A DNA stretch of 64,000 bases from Chitinophaga sp. E66 (GCA_019285755.1 CP079103.1:992001-1056000), one strand, 5' to 3'. Shown: positions 12,760-21,758, numbered from the stretch's first letter. Notes: a model not told the origin generated them from the sequence alone. Program-made: numbers and translations.

Positions 12760-14445
12760 ATGAAACTCAAAACCAAAATAGGCAGCCTGTTGCTGCTATC
12801 CATCTTCTCCGCCACGTCGTGCACCAACCTGGACGAAGAGCCGTTCGACGTGCTGCCTGCGGATAAATATTATCAGGACAAGAAATCTGTTATCGCCGCG
12901 GTGACCCGCCCTTATGAACATGGCCACTGGTGCGGCTGGGATGGCGACCGTTATCTCGTATCGGAACTGACGGCCGACCAGCTCGCCTGGTCGCAGAAAG
13001 GTATTCACGGGTACGATGGGGGCGACTGGCAACGGTTGCACCGGCATACCTGGACGGCAGACGATGGGCATATTTACGGCGCATGGTCCGGTCCTTACCA
13101 GGGTATTGCGCAGTGCAACGTAATTATGCGCGACCTGCAGGCACTCAACTACCCGGCTATCGGGATGACCGATGAAGAGAAAGCGCATCACATCGCTGAA
13201 CTGCGCACCCTTCGCGCATGGTTCTACCTTTTCCTCATCGATTACTTCCGTACCGTACCGATTTATGAAACGCCGCAACAGCTGGAGGCGCAATCCAAAC
13301 CGGAAGAAGTATTTGCATACATCGAGAAAGAGCTGAAGGAATCCCTGCCGCAATTGCCTAAAAATACCCGCGCCGGCCGATGGGACCAGGGTGGGGCAGC
13401 GGCATTGCTGGTACGGCTTTACCTGAATGCGGAAAAGTACATCGGTGCGCCGAAGTATACGGAATGTGCGACCGTGGCACAGGATATCATCAACGGGAAG
13501 TACGGTACTTATTCCATCGATACCGATTACCGCGGGCCGTTCCGCTCCGGGATCAAGGAATACCGTTCTCCCGAGAATATCTTTGAATTCCCCATGCCAA
13601 GAACATCTACGAATTCGGATGGGTGTATAACGCGACCATGCACTACCAGGCCCGTTATTCCCTGGATAACGACTGGGGCGGCTGGAACGGTATTCACCTG
13701 ACGCCTTCCGCAACCCGGACGGCGCTTTATACGCCTATAAGCTGGGCATGCCTTACGAGCGCTATGCTACGGGCGACAAGCGCAAGGTACCTTTCCGTAC
13801 CACCTCCAAAGACGCGCAGTATGAAGGATTCTTCCTGATCGGGCAGCAATATGCTTTCAATGCCGCCGCCGGATTCGGCTTTGACAGTACGAAGAAGATC
13901 AATGGCACGGAAGAGTACAAAGACAAACCGCTGATTTATGTAGACCAGGTTGCCCGCTTCTCCGAAAAACCGAACGGCCGCTGGGCGGAAGGCTCTCAGG
14001 TGCTGACAGGCGAGGAGAATTCAGGGGTCAGGCTGATGAAGTTCCCTGGCTCCCCATGTCGCAGGAGCTGTTCCAGTTCAATTCCGCTCCTGAAATCCGG
14101 CTGGCAGAGATCTACTATGCGCTGGCAGAGTGCCGGTACCGTGCGGGGCTAAAGCGGAAGCGGCCACCCTCCTGGATGCCGTGCGCAAACGCAACTTCAC
14201 CGACGCGGCCTGGCCGGCCAACAGCTACGTGACCAATCCCACAAAACTGACAGACGACGAGTTCATCCTCGAACTGGGACGCGAGTTCCTGGCAGAACGC
14301 CATCGCCGCACTGACCTGGTCCGCTGGAACCGTTTTGGCGCAGAATGGTGGGATAAACCGGTGGACGGAAAGACCGCAGCGTGTTCCCCATCCCCGCAAG
14401 GCATTAAATACCAATCCTTTACTCAAACCGAACGGATACGAATAG
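12760..14445 (+). CDS. SusD/RagB-family nutrient-binding lipoprotein (second pair)
   Basis: Partner of the second SusC. It starts MKLKTKIGSLLLLSIFSATSC with a lipobox cysteine and continues TNLDEEPFDVLPADKYYQD. Conserved SusD features include the helix AELRTLRAWFYLFLIDYF (~13194-13247), APEIRLAEIYYALAECRYRAG (~14085-14150) and LGREFLAERHRRTDLVRW (~14274-14327). Frame breaks are near 13595, 13715, 14045, 14145 and 14385. The corrected C-terminus is FPIPARALNTNPLLKPNGYE with TAG at 14443-14445. At about 561 residues it is longer than the first SusD. A terminator follows 25 bp downstream. Confidence 0.9.
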
Positions 14446-14469
14446 GAAAGAGGAACATTGAGAAACCCA

Positions 14470-14497
14470 AAAGCCCCGGTTCGGCCGGGGCTTTCTT
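14470..14497 (+). terminator. Intrinsic terminator after the second SusC/SusD pair
   Basis: Perfect 10-bp stem AAAGCCCCGG / CCGGGGCTTT with loop TTCGG and a T-rich tail, just beyond the second SusD stop. Confidence 0.9.
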
Positions 14498-14543
14498 TGA
14501 AGGAGTTGTCCTGCCAGTAACCCTGCTTTAACACGAGGCTAAA

Positions 14544-14616
14544 GGGCAGACGAGGGGCAGACGAGCGGCAGACGAGCGGCAGACGAGGGGCAGACGAGGG
14601 GCAGACGAAGGGCAGG
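14544..14616. repeat. Tandem 11-bp repeats, left part of an array
   Basis: Six consecutive 11-bp units of the form (G/C)GGCAGACGA(G/A) fill 14544-14609, and a partial seventh (GGGCAGG) runs to 14616. The IS3-family element begins about 3 bp later. More units of the same repeat resume on the far side of the element. Confidence 0.9.
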
Positions 14617-14662
14617 ACCCGTCCTAAAAAAAAGTTTACCGGTTAAAGAATAAATCCTGGTA

Positions 14663-15621
14663 TTAGTTGACATCTGCCTCGTAATCCTGGGATGGGTTTA
14701 CAATCTGTTTTTTCTGAGGATAATAGTTCTTCCATAGTCGCCTGGTTTGGATTGGTTCGCGGTGTATTTGCTCAGGAGTTGCCATACCTATGCTTAAATG
14801 TGGCCGCTCCGTGTTATACAAACGAACCGATCTCTCTAATGTAGCCTCTGCCTGTGCCAGGTTTTTAATCTCATAATGATACAAATATTCTCCTTTTACA
14901 ATCCCGTTGACCCTTTCAGCAATGCTATTGTCCCGCGGATCTCCAGTTTCCGTCATGCTAATTCCAATGCCATGGGCCTGGAGTGTTTCTACGTATCCGG
15001 TAGCGCAATATTGGCAACCTCGATCTGAATGATGGATGAGCTGATGAGCACTTCCTTTTAGGCCTTGTAACGCCTTTTGCAGGGCTTTCAGTGTCTGGAT
15101 ACCAGCCAGATTCTCAGCTACCTGATAACCTACGATCTTATGTGACCAGGCATCTGTCACTAAACTGATGAAGTAATCTTTACTCCCTGCTTTCCAGTAA
15201 GTTATATCACTCACCCAAAGCTGATCAGGTCCCGTGGGCTGGAAGTTCTTGATCTGGTTAGGCCATTTGCGCATCCAATGATCAGAGTAAGTTGTTCGCA
15301 TATGCCGTTTGCGTTTACGTATGAGCAACCCTGCATCAGAAAGCAAATCAAAGAAGCCATCACGGCCCATTTTAATACCCAACCGGGCAAAAACAGGCTG
15401 CAACATGCCAAATAACTTGCGCCCACCCATGTCGGGATGCCGGCTGCGGATAGCAAGGGCCTCGCCTAAGATTAACTGCTGTCTGTTGGCAGAAATTACA
15501 CGTTTATGCTGATGCTTAAAATAAGCCTGACGGCTCACGCCAAGTAATCGACAAGCCCGCCCAAGCGTCAATTTGGGGTGCTTGTCTTTTGTTTCATGGA
15601 TTACCTGGTACTGTCCTTTTT
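14663..15621 (-). CDS. IS3-family transposase OrfB (rve integrase core, made as OrfAB)
   Basis: This is the catalytic half of the transposase. After a helix-turn-helix-like region (LGRACRLLGVSRQAYF) comes the HTH_21 segment around HPDMGGRKLF and then the DDE core. Its acidic residues lie in VSDITYWK (D), HHSDRGCQY (D) and DNSIAERVNG (E). The frame has no ATG near its beginning; the first start-like codon is a TTG inside the conserved region. Translation is therefore expected by -1 frameshifting from OrfA in the A-AAA-AGG stretch at 15621-15615 (minus). The fused OrfAB would be about 442 residues. Confidence 0.93.
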
Positions 15622-15989
15622 CTGATACTGATCTGATGACGCTGCTCAGCCAGTTCTATCAGCCGTTCCAGCATCTCTGCCTTGATCTGTGCATCTTCCA
15701 ACTGAAGCTGTGCGGCTTTTAATTGCTTTTGAAGTTGCTCAACATCAGGCTGCTGACCACTTTGCTTTTCGGACGGTTTGTTTGAAGAGGGTGTCATCTT
15801 CACAAGATAGTTCTTTCGGGGAAACGTTCGTAATCCTTTAGCATGCAGCCATTTACGAATAGTGTCACTCCCCTTTATTTCGTACTTGTGCCGTAAATAA
15901 TTCATACTGTACCCGCTTTGATACTCACGGATCACCTGATCTTTAAACGAATCAGGATAAAAACGACCCTCTTTGTATGTTCTTGTCAT
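15594..15989 (-). CDS. IS3-family transposase OrfA (HTH DNA-binding subunit)
   Basis: OrfA of the element, 131 residues. An N-terminal HTH_Tnp-like helix-turn-helix occupies roughly residues 10-55 (FKDQVIREYQSGYSMNYLRH). A coiled-coil follows (VEQLQKQLKAAQLQLEDAQI ... LERLIELAE), the leucine-zipper type region that mediates OrfA/OrfAB multimerisation in IS3 elements. It overlaps OrfB, and the A-rich slippery stretch at its 3' end is where the ribosome would shift. On its own it stops at RTVPGNP. Confidence 0.9.
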   Translation of the reverse strand: MTRTYKEGRFYPDSFKDQVIREYQSGYSMNYLRHKYEIKGSDTIRKWLHAKGLRTFPRKNYLVKMTPSSNKPSEKQSGQQPDVEQLQKQLKAAQLQLEDAQIKAEMLERLIELAEQRHQISIRKRTVPGNP

Positions 15990-16026
15990 AGAATAAATTT
16001 TGTGGTAAACCTATTTTAGGACAAGT

Positions 16027-16059
16027 CAGCAGACTAGCGGCAGACGAAGGGCAGACGCC
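16027..16059. repeat. Tandem 11-bp repeats, right part of the array
   Basis: Three 11-bp units (CAGCAGACTAG, CGGCAGACGAA, GGGCAGACGCC) continue the array found at 14544-14616. They start 4 bp outside the right inverted repeat of the IS element. The first unit is degenerate. Confidence 0.8.
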
Positions 16060-16263
16060 AAGGTAGAAACAGGGGAATTCCAGTAAGTCTAAAAGGAAAG
16101 GTGAATGGTCGAAATTGGCCTTATCTGGTACAAAGTGCGCCTTTGCGACAAAACCTTACCTGAGTAGCTGGTTCCCTTAGTTCATTCAAACTGATGACAA
16201 AGGCACCCTTTTCTTATGACAAACGCATGGTTCCGGTATGGAATCCATAGGCTTCCGGATGAG

Positions 16264-16370
16264 ATAAGCCGCATATAAGCCGCCTATAAACCGCATATAA
16301 ACCGCCCTAATTTGGGGGCGGCTTATATACGGTTCATAAGCGGGACATACCTGGTTTATATACGGCTAAT
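16264..16370. repeat. 11-bp direct repeats ATAARCCGCMT with inverted copies (fold-back)
   Basis: Four head-to-tail 11-bp units (ATAAGCCGCAT, ATAAGCCGCCT, ATAAACCGCAT, ATAAACCGCCC) occupy 16264-16307. After a short AT-rich loop, inverted copies follow: GGGCGGCTTATATACGG (16315-16331) and GGTTTATATACGG (16353-16365). The RNA or single strand could fold into a long imperfect hairpin. No gene overlaps it. The rest of 16060-16474 holds nothing I recognise. Confidence 0.8.
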
Positions 16371-16474
16371 GCCTAACTGCGGCTTGCTTATCAGGTACGT
16401 TGGCGTAACTGCTGGTATAGGGATACTTTGTGCCAGATTCGACTTTATAATCTATCACTGGAGGGTAAAATGTA

Positions 16475-16510
16475 AAATCCCGGTTCGCATCAGCGGACCG
16501 GGATTTCGTA
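16475..16510. terminator. Intrinsic terminator for the DUF1080 gene
   Basis: Perfect 10-bp stem AAATCCCGGT / ACCGGGATTT at 16475-16484 and 16497-16506. It lies just past the 3' end of the minus-strand DUF1080 gene; read on the minus strand it is followed by T residues. Confidence 0.8.
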
Positions 16511-16525
16511 TGCAAAGGAGTTTGC

Positions 16526-17358
16526 TTATTTGCGCTTTTGCAGTTCCCGGATCTTTTTGGCCAGCTTCTTTTTGTCTTTCAAATAAGGGGCCAGGTCGAA
16601 CAGCTCGACCTTGCGGTACTCGACCGGGTGGCTTTCACTTTGCAGGGCGATGTAGCCTTCGGAAAGGAGCTTGCCATCCTGCTTAATCTTAGGATCCGCG
16701 TTAGAGACGTTTCCGCCGCCGATCTGGGGCTTTTCGTAGGTGAGGACGGTATCGCCTTCCACGATGTGCTTAACGATGGAATCGCCCAATACCAGCACTT
16801 CAGCGCGTACCCAGCGGTCGCCGTCGTAGGTCTCGCTTTTGGAATCCACGCAGTGGGCCGTGATCAGCTTGTCGTTCATCACAACGTTGGTACCCGGCGT
16901 ACAAAGGTTGGCGGTAGTGCGCTTGCCATGGCCGAGGCCACCCAGCAACTGTACTTCGATGGAGACAGGAAAATCCTGATCTTTGCCCATGGAGGCGGCA
17001 GACTGGCTGTGGATCATAGCGCCGCTGTTGCGGGTGGCCCATCCGGGACCGCCTTTCACCTGGTCGCCCACAAAGCGGTATTCCATCACCAGCAGGTAAG
17101 CGGAAAATTTCTTTTTATGGAAGATGTGGCCGTACTGTTCGTTGAAAGCTTCATAGTTTTCATAAGACACGGCCAGGTTGCCGTTCTGTACGCGGAACGT
17201 GTTGCCATTGTTATCGTTCAGGGCATGACCGGTGATTTTAATATCCCAGTCTTTGAGGTCCTTCCCGTTAAACAGCTTGATCCAGCCGCTTTTCTGGGCT
17301 GTACAGCTGGTGGCGCCAGGGCCAGGGCGAGCGTAGTCATGAGGATCGATCTTATCAT
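16526..17358 (-). CDS. DUF1080 (3-keto-disaccharide hydrolase fold) lipoprotein
   Basis: Secreted jelly-roll protein of the DUF1080 family, whose members include 3-keto-glycoside hydrolases and many uncharacterised periplasmic proteins. From ATG at 17358 the product starts MIRSILMTTLALALA. After one frame break near 17310 it continues SCTAQKSGWIKLFNGKDLKDW, giving a likely lipobox and the typical DUF1080 opening motif. Later family features are GDQVKGGPGWATRNSGAMIH, SIEVQLLGG, and ALQSESHPVEYRKVELFDL near the C-terminus. Length is about 277 residues. It follows the vanX-like gene by 35 bp on the same strand. Substrate unknown. Confidence 0.85.
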
Positions 17359-17393
17359 ACGGAGTAATGAATTAGGCCGTTAAGCTAAAAAAA

Positions 17394-18066
17394 TTATCGC
17401 AAGTGCTCAAATGGTATATCCATGAGCGGAAAACGGGACGCGCCTTTCAGGGCGTAATGCCACCATTCGGTTTCCAGCGGCACAAATCCGTGGGCTTCCA
17501 TGAGCGTGCGCAGCAGCCGGCGGTTCTCGGCCGCTTCGGGCGATACGTCTGCATGGTCGTGGTGGGCCTTTACGGTAAAGTCGTCGTACGGCGTGGGCAT
17601 TTCCAGTTCCTTGCCGGTTTTGGCGTATATGATCGTGAGATCCACGGCCGCGCCACGGTTATGCCCTGACCCTTTTTAGGATCGGCGGCATATCGCTCGT
17701 CGGGCACCACTTCCCACATCTTTTCCGTGATGCGGTAGGGGCGGTAACCGTCGAATATCTTCAGGCTGAGGCCCATGGGCTCCAGTACCTCCTGCAGCCG
17801 CATCAGCGCCTCGTACACAGGGCGCCGGAGATATACGACGGGGTAGGGGTAGAGCTTCGTATGGGTGAAGTTGCTGTCGGTCGCGTATTTCACGTCAATT
17901 GAATCGCCGTTACCCGCACGAGTTCCTGCGCGGGGTCGGACAGGACGAGTTGGCGATATTGATTGCTGTCTCCCACCACTGCAAGCCCGTATTTGTTGAG
18001 GGGCGCCTGTTGGGCGAAAGCGGTGAAGGACAGGGAGAAAAAGCACAGGATAAATAGATTTTTCAC
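17394..18066 (-). CDS. D-alanyl-D-alanine dipeptidase, VanX/DdpX type (peptidase M15D)
   Basis: A zinc dipeptidase that cleaves D-Ala-D-Ala, for peptidoglycan turnover or nutrient use. GTG 18066 is the best start because it opens a signal peptide (KNLFILCFFSLSFTAFAQQ). The mature region shows FTHTKLYPYPVVYLRRPV, the conserved LKIFDGYRPYRI segment, the metal-binding HNRGAAVDLTI (the histidine and aspartate read across a frame break near 17670) and the catalytic TEWWHYAL motif. A second frame break lies near 17900. Length is about 223 residues. It is upstream of the DUF1080 gene in the same direction. No vanHA genes or VanS/VanR are nearby, so a resistance role is not indicated. Confidence 0.88.
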
Positions 18067-18180
18067 GAGTATCGATTTAGATGGACTTAAAAATAGGCAA
18101 GATTGTACAGAATGCTGCTAAAAAGAATTGCATTACTGGGACAATTTGAGGTATTTTAGAACCCTTAAATTAACACAAAG

Positions 18181-18954
18181 ATGAGTTTGTTCCGATTAGA
18201 TGGTAAAACGGCCGTGGTGACCGGCGCCGGCAGCGGCATCGGGCAGGCGGTTGCGCAGGCGTTCGCACAGGCGGGCGCTGCGGTGCATGTGCTGGAATTG
18301 AATGAAGCGGCCGGTAAGGTAACGGCGGAGGAGATCACTGCCGCGGGCGGCAAAGCATTCGTGCATGCCGTGAACGTCGCCGATCAGGATGCCGTAGTAA
18401 GCGTGATGAATAACATCGCCGCTTCGGCCGGTAAACTGGATATTCTCGTGAACTGCGCCGGCATTGCGCATGTGGGCAATCTCGAAAATACTGCTGAAGC
18501 GGACTTTGACCGTGTATTCAACGTGAACGTGAAAGGAACGTATAACTGCATGTACGCCGTCATCGGGCAGATGAAATCACAGGGAGGCGGCGTCATCCTC
18601 AATGTGGCGTCTATCGCATCCAGCGTGGGCATCCCCGACCGCTTTGCCTATTCCATGAGCAAGGGCGCGGTGCTGACCATGACCTTATCCACCGCAAAAG
18701 ATTATCTCGCTGCCGGCATCCGCGTCAACTGCGTATCGCCCGCGCGTGTGCATACGCCGTTCGTAGACGGATTTATCGCCAAGAACTATCCTGGTAAAGA
18801 AGCCGAGATGTTCGAGAAGTTGTCTAAGACCCAGCCGATCGGCAGGATGGCTAAACCTGTTGAAGTCGCCAATCTCGCGTTGTATCTTTGCTCCGACGAG
18901 GCCGGTTTCATCACCGGTTGCGACTACCCGATCGACGGGGCTTTATCAAACTGA
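18181..18954 (+). CDS. SDR oxidoreductase, probable 2-keto-3-deoxy-L-fuconate dehydrogenase
   Basis: Classical 257-residue short-chain dehydrogenase, intact. Visible motifs: cofactor loop TGAGSGIG (residues 15-22), NCAG (~93), the catalytic serine in NVASIAS, and YSMSK (~158). The acidic residue after the second strand (LEL) favours NAD over NADP. The neighbours are FAH-family hydrolase, mutarotase, lactonase, second SDR and FucP permease. By analogy with the oxidative L-fucose pathway of Xanthomonas, it would oxidise 2-keto-3-deoxy-L-fuconate to the 2,4-diketo compound hydrolysed by the FAH enzyme. Assignment to this step rather than to fucose oxidation rests on context and could be swapped with the second SDR. 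Confidence 0.85.
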   Translation: MSLFRLDGKTAVVTGAGSGIGQAVAQAFAQAGAAVHVLELNEAAGKVTAEEITAAGGKAFVHAVNVADQDAVVSVMNNIAASAGKLDILVNCAGIAHVGNLENTAEADFDRVFNVNVKGTYNCMYAVIGQMKSQGGGVILNVASIASSVGIPDRFAYSMSKGAVLTMTLSTAKDYLAAGIRVNCVSPARVHTPFVDGFIAKNYPGKEAEMFEKLSKTQPIGRMAKPVEVANLALYLCSDEAGFITGCDYPIDGALSN

Positions 18955-18964
18955 ACAACTAGTC

Positions 18965-19708
18965 ATGCACAAAACCATCCCCGGGCTGATGCTCGTTTTG
19001 CTGTCTGCCTGCGCCGGTTCCGGCGAGGACAAGGCGGGCAAAAAGTACCATGAAGGCGACGCGCCCGTTGCGCCCGCCAAACCTGCCGGTTCCCTCCAGG
19101 TACAAATCGAGGACCGCGAGAAAGACACGTCCAAAGTCACTTTCCTGTGGACGGTAGATTCGCTGAAGTACGATAAGACTTTCAACGACCTTCCGCTCAT
19201 GCAGAACCTGTCAGACACCTCGCTGTACAAAGTATTATGGGACGCTCCCAACAGCGTATGGATCGGGTTCCTTAAGCCTAACCGCGATACCCGTTATTAC
19301 CACGGTACGCAGGACGGCAAATCGCTCCGCATCCTCTGGGTGCCTTCTCCGCCGCAGCGCATTTACCAGTACATGGAAAAAGAAATGGGGCTGGGCGATG
19401 CGATCCGCAATTTCGAGAAGGTGACGCGTTATGAGAAGGAGATCAAATCGGGGCAGATCATCGCGAAGTTCATCGTGGATCTCCGAAATGCCACCCCTGA
19501 AAAGGTAGGCGTTTACATGGAATTCGGCGGGGTGCGCCGGGAAGTTGACCTGCCGACGCCCGCGGGCACCAAACCATACATCATGGCGGTGGCTGAAGAC
19601 CATTGCGCCGTGGGGCTGGAACTGGAAGACGGGGAGCTGGAAGATATTTACCAGGTTAAGGTCATTAACGGCCGCATGGGGTACAAACAAATAAAAACAG
19701 TTAAATAA
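18965..19708 (+). CDS. Lipoprotein of unknown function in the fucose-type operon
   Basis: A 247-residue protein starting MHKTIPGLMLVLLSACAGSG, a signal peptide with a clear lipobox cysteine, so probably periplasmic-facing or surface lipid-anchored. The mature part is hydrophilic and mixed alpha/beta in appearance; a central region includes WVPSPPQRIYQYMEKEM and an aspartate/glutamate-rich C-terminus (GLELEDGELEDIYQVKVING). I recognise no catalytic motif or domain family. It starts 10 bp after the first SDR stop and is followed 9 bp later by the FAH gene, so it is embedded in the operon. Intact, no frameshift. Confidence 0.8.
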   Translation: MHKTIPGLMLVLLSACAGSGEDKAGKKYHEGDAPVAPAKPAGSLQVQIEDREKDTSKVTFLWTVDSLKYDKTFNDLPLMQNLSDTSLYKVLWDAPNSVWIGFLKPNRDTRYYHGTQDGKSLRILWVPSPPQRIYQYMEKEMGLGDAIRNFEKVTRYEKEIKSGQIIAKFIVDLRNATPEKVGVYMEFGGVRREVDLPTPAGTKPYIMAVAEDHCAVGLELEDGELEDIYQVKVINGRMGYKQIKTVK

Positions 19709-19717
19709 TCAAAGGAT

Positions 19718-20567
19718 ATGAAACTTATCAGGTTCGGATTGCCGGGGAAGAGAAACCGGGTGTAGTGACAGACAACGGCATGTTTGACGTGTCCGCTTTC
19801 GGGGAAGATTTCGGAGAGCGTTTTTTGAAACGGATGGCCTGGCCCGTCTGCAGGCATGGTGGGCCGCCAATGGCGCCGGCTGTCCGCAGGTGCCTGCCGG
19901 AACCCGCCTGGGCTCCTGTATCCAGCGCCCTTCCAAAATCATCTGCATCGGCCTTAACTACGCCGACCACGCCAAAGAAACCGGCGCCGCCATCCCGACG
20001 GAGCCCATCGTATTCTTTAAATCCACTTCCTCGCTCGTAGGGCCCAACGATAACCTCGTGATCCCCGTAACAGCGAAAAAACCGACTGGGAAGTAGAACT
20101 GGCCGTTGTGATCGGCAAGAAGACCAGCTACGTGGATGAAAGCGAAGCGATGGATTATGTAGCCGGTTACGCCCTGCATAACGATTACAGCGAGCGCGCC
20201 TTCCAGCTGGAAAGAAACGGCCAGTGGGTGAAAGGCAAATCGAGCGATACCTTCGCGCCGCTGGGCCCTGGCTGGTAACCAAAGACGAGATCAAGGACGT
20301 AGATAACCTGCGCCTGTGGCTGACCGTAAACGGTAAGACCATGCAGGACGGCAACACTTCCAACCTCATCTTCAAAATTCCTTTCATCGTTTCCTACCTC
20401 AGCCAGTTCATGACCCTGCTCCCGGGCGACGTCATCTCTACCGGCACACCCGCAGGCGTGGGCCTGGGCTTCAACCCCAGATCTACCTGAAAGCGGGCGA
20501 TGTGATCGAGCTGGGTATCGACGGACTGGGCACTTCCAAACAAACGGCGGAGGCCTGGAAAAAGTAA
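19718..20567 (+). CDS. FAH-family hydrolase, probable 2,4-diketo-3-deoxy-L-fuconate hydrolase
   Basis: Fumarylacetoacetate hydrolase-fold enzyme of about 283 residues. Motifs in order: [56 protein letters not shown], a lysine/aspartate segment [15 protein letters not shown], and [12 protein letters not shown]. The metal-binding acidic residues typical of the fold are in EVELAVVIG and HNDYSER. In the oxidative fucose pathway this family splits 2,4-diketo-3-deoxy-L-fuconate to pyruvate and lactate; that specific assignment comes from the operon. Frame breaks: G run near 19745, ~19830, C run near 20065, ~20272 and ~20480. The mutarotase gene starts 5 bp after the stop. Confidence 0.88.
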
Positions 20568-20571
20568 GGAT

Positions 20572-20900
20572 ATGAAAAGATATTGTCTGGCGCTGGATCT
20601 GAAAAACGATCCGGCGCTTATTGAAGAATACGAAGCGTACCACCGGGCCGTTTGGCCGGAGATACTGGAAAGCATCCGCGGCGCGGGCGTAACTGCCTGC
20701 GAGATCTACCGTGCGGGCAACCGTATGTTCATGATCATGGAAGTGGGACCGGATTTCTCGTTCGAAAGAAGGCCGCCATGGATGCGGCCAACCCGAAGGT
20801 ACAGGAATGGGAAACGCTGATGTGGAAGTACCAACAGGCCATCCCCGTCGCCAAACCCGGCGAGAAATGGGTGATGATGGACAAGGTATTTTCGCTGTAG
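20572..20900 (+). CDS. L-rhamnose/L-fucose mutarotase family protein (RhaM-like)
   Basis: Small (about 109 residues) dimeric alpha/beta-barrel mutarotase interconverting sugar anomers. It shows the family pattern MKRYCLALDLKNDP, the YEAYHRAVWPEI segment with the likely catalytic histidine, the NRMFMIMEV strand and a C-terminal MMDKVFSL. One frame break near 20760 joins SFE to KKAAMDAANPKVQEW. In Bacteroidota such genes commonly sit in fucose or rhamnose operons; the FucP-type permease next door favours L-fucose. Translational coupling with the FAH gene is likely because only 4 bp separate them. Confidence 0.88.
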
Positions 20901-20930
20901 AACTGATACGACCACGCCAACTACAACGTT

Positions 20931-21758
20931 ATGACAATTGATGCACACCAGCACTTCTGGCGTTTCGACCCTGTGCGCGACGCCTGGATCACGGAAGAGA
21001 TGAACGTCATCCGCCGCGATTTCCTCCCCGCCGATCTGGCGCCCCTTCTCAAAGCCGCAGGCATCGATGCCTGTGTGGCCGTTCAGGCGGATCAGTCTGA
21101 AGCCGAAACGCAGTTCCTCGTGGATTGCGCGAAGGAAAGCGATATCGTGAAAGCGGTGGTAGGATGGGTAGACCTGCGCTCGCCCGACATAGCCGAAAGG
21201 CTGGCTTACTGGGCGGAGCAACCGCTGGTGAAGGGATTCCGTCATATCGTACAAGGCGAACCGGATGATAAGTTCCTGCTGCGCGAAGATTTCAACAGGG
21301 GATCTCCGCATTGAAAAAGCACGCATTTACTTACGACATCCTCGTTTTCCCCACCAGCTGACCGCCGTGGAGCAGTTCGTGGAACAGCACCCGGAGCAGC
21401 CTTTCGTGATCGATCACCTGGCGAAGCCGTATATCAAAAAGAAAGAAATGGCGACTGGACAAAACACATCCGCCGCATCGCCAGATCGTCTAACGTACAC
21501 TGCAAGCTCAGCGGCATGGTGACGGAGGCCGATATGGCGAACTGGAAAGAAGCGGATTTCCGGCCGTACCTGGATACGGTGCTGGAAGCCTTCGGGCCGG
21601 GGCGCCTCATGTATGGGTCCGACTGGCCGGTGTGCCTGCTGGCGGCACAATACGCCCAGCAAAAAGCGATCGTGGATCACTTCATCGCCGGATTACCGGC
21701 CGATGACCAGCTGCGCATCATGGGCAATAACGCAGCCGCATTTTATAACATCTCTTAA
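20931..21758 (+). CDS. Amidohydrolase-2 family lactonase, probable L-fuconolactonase
   Basis: TIM-barrel amidohydrolase of about 275 residues. The first metal-binding motif is the opening DAHQHFW; further markers are FRHIVQGEPD, FVIDHLAKP and the diagnostic GSDWPVCLL near the end. These are shared with L-fuconolactone, L-rhamnonolactone and 4-sulfomuconolactone hydrolases. In context it would hydrolyse L-fucono-lactone to L-fuconate. Frame breaks near 21297 and 21450. It is followed 14 bp later by the second SDR gene. Confidence is high for family and moderate for substrate. Confidence 0.88.

Larger units (their letters stand above)
14620..16023 (-). mobile_element. IS3-family insertion sequence
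   Basis: A ~1.4-kb element with two overlapping transposase frames on the minus strand. Terminal inverted repeats are imperfect: the left end reads GTCCTAAAAAAAAGTTTACC (14621-14640) and the reverse complement of the right end reads TGTCCTAAAATAGGTTTACC (16004-16023). The frames and TIRs look intact, so it may be active. I see no clear target-site duplication: the bases just outside are ACC on the left and AGT on the right. Copies of one 11-bp tandem repeat lie immediately on both sides, so it inserted into, or recombined within, a repeat array. Confidence 0.92.

Noticed and set aside
14544..14616. Possible CRISPR array
   Set aside because: Units are 11 bp, directly abutting and without unique spacers; no cas genes are nearby.
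14613..16027. Target-site duplication of the IS element
   Set aside because: The 3-5 bases outside the two inverted repeats do not match; the flanking tandem repeats make any short match meaningless.
16312..16686. 124-codon plus-strand frame over the fold-back repeats
   Set aside because: It runs through repeats and a terminator and then antisense to the DUF1080 gene.
17394..18066. Vancomycin-resistance cluster
   Set aside because: Only a VanX-like dipeptidase is present; no VanH, VanA-type ligase or VanRS is in the neighbourhood.
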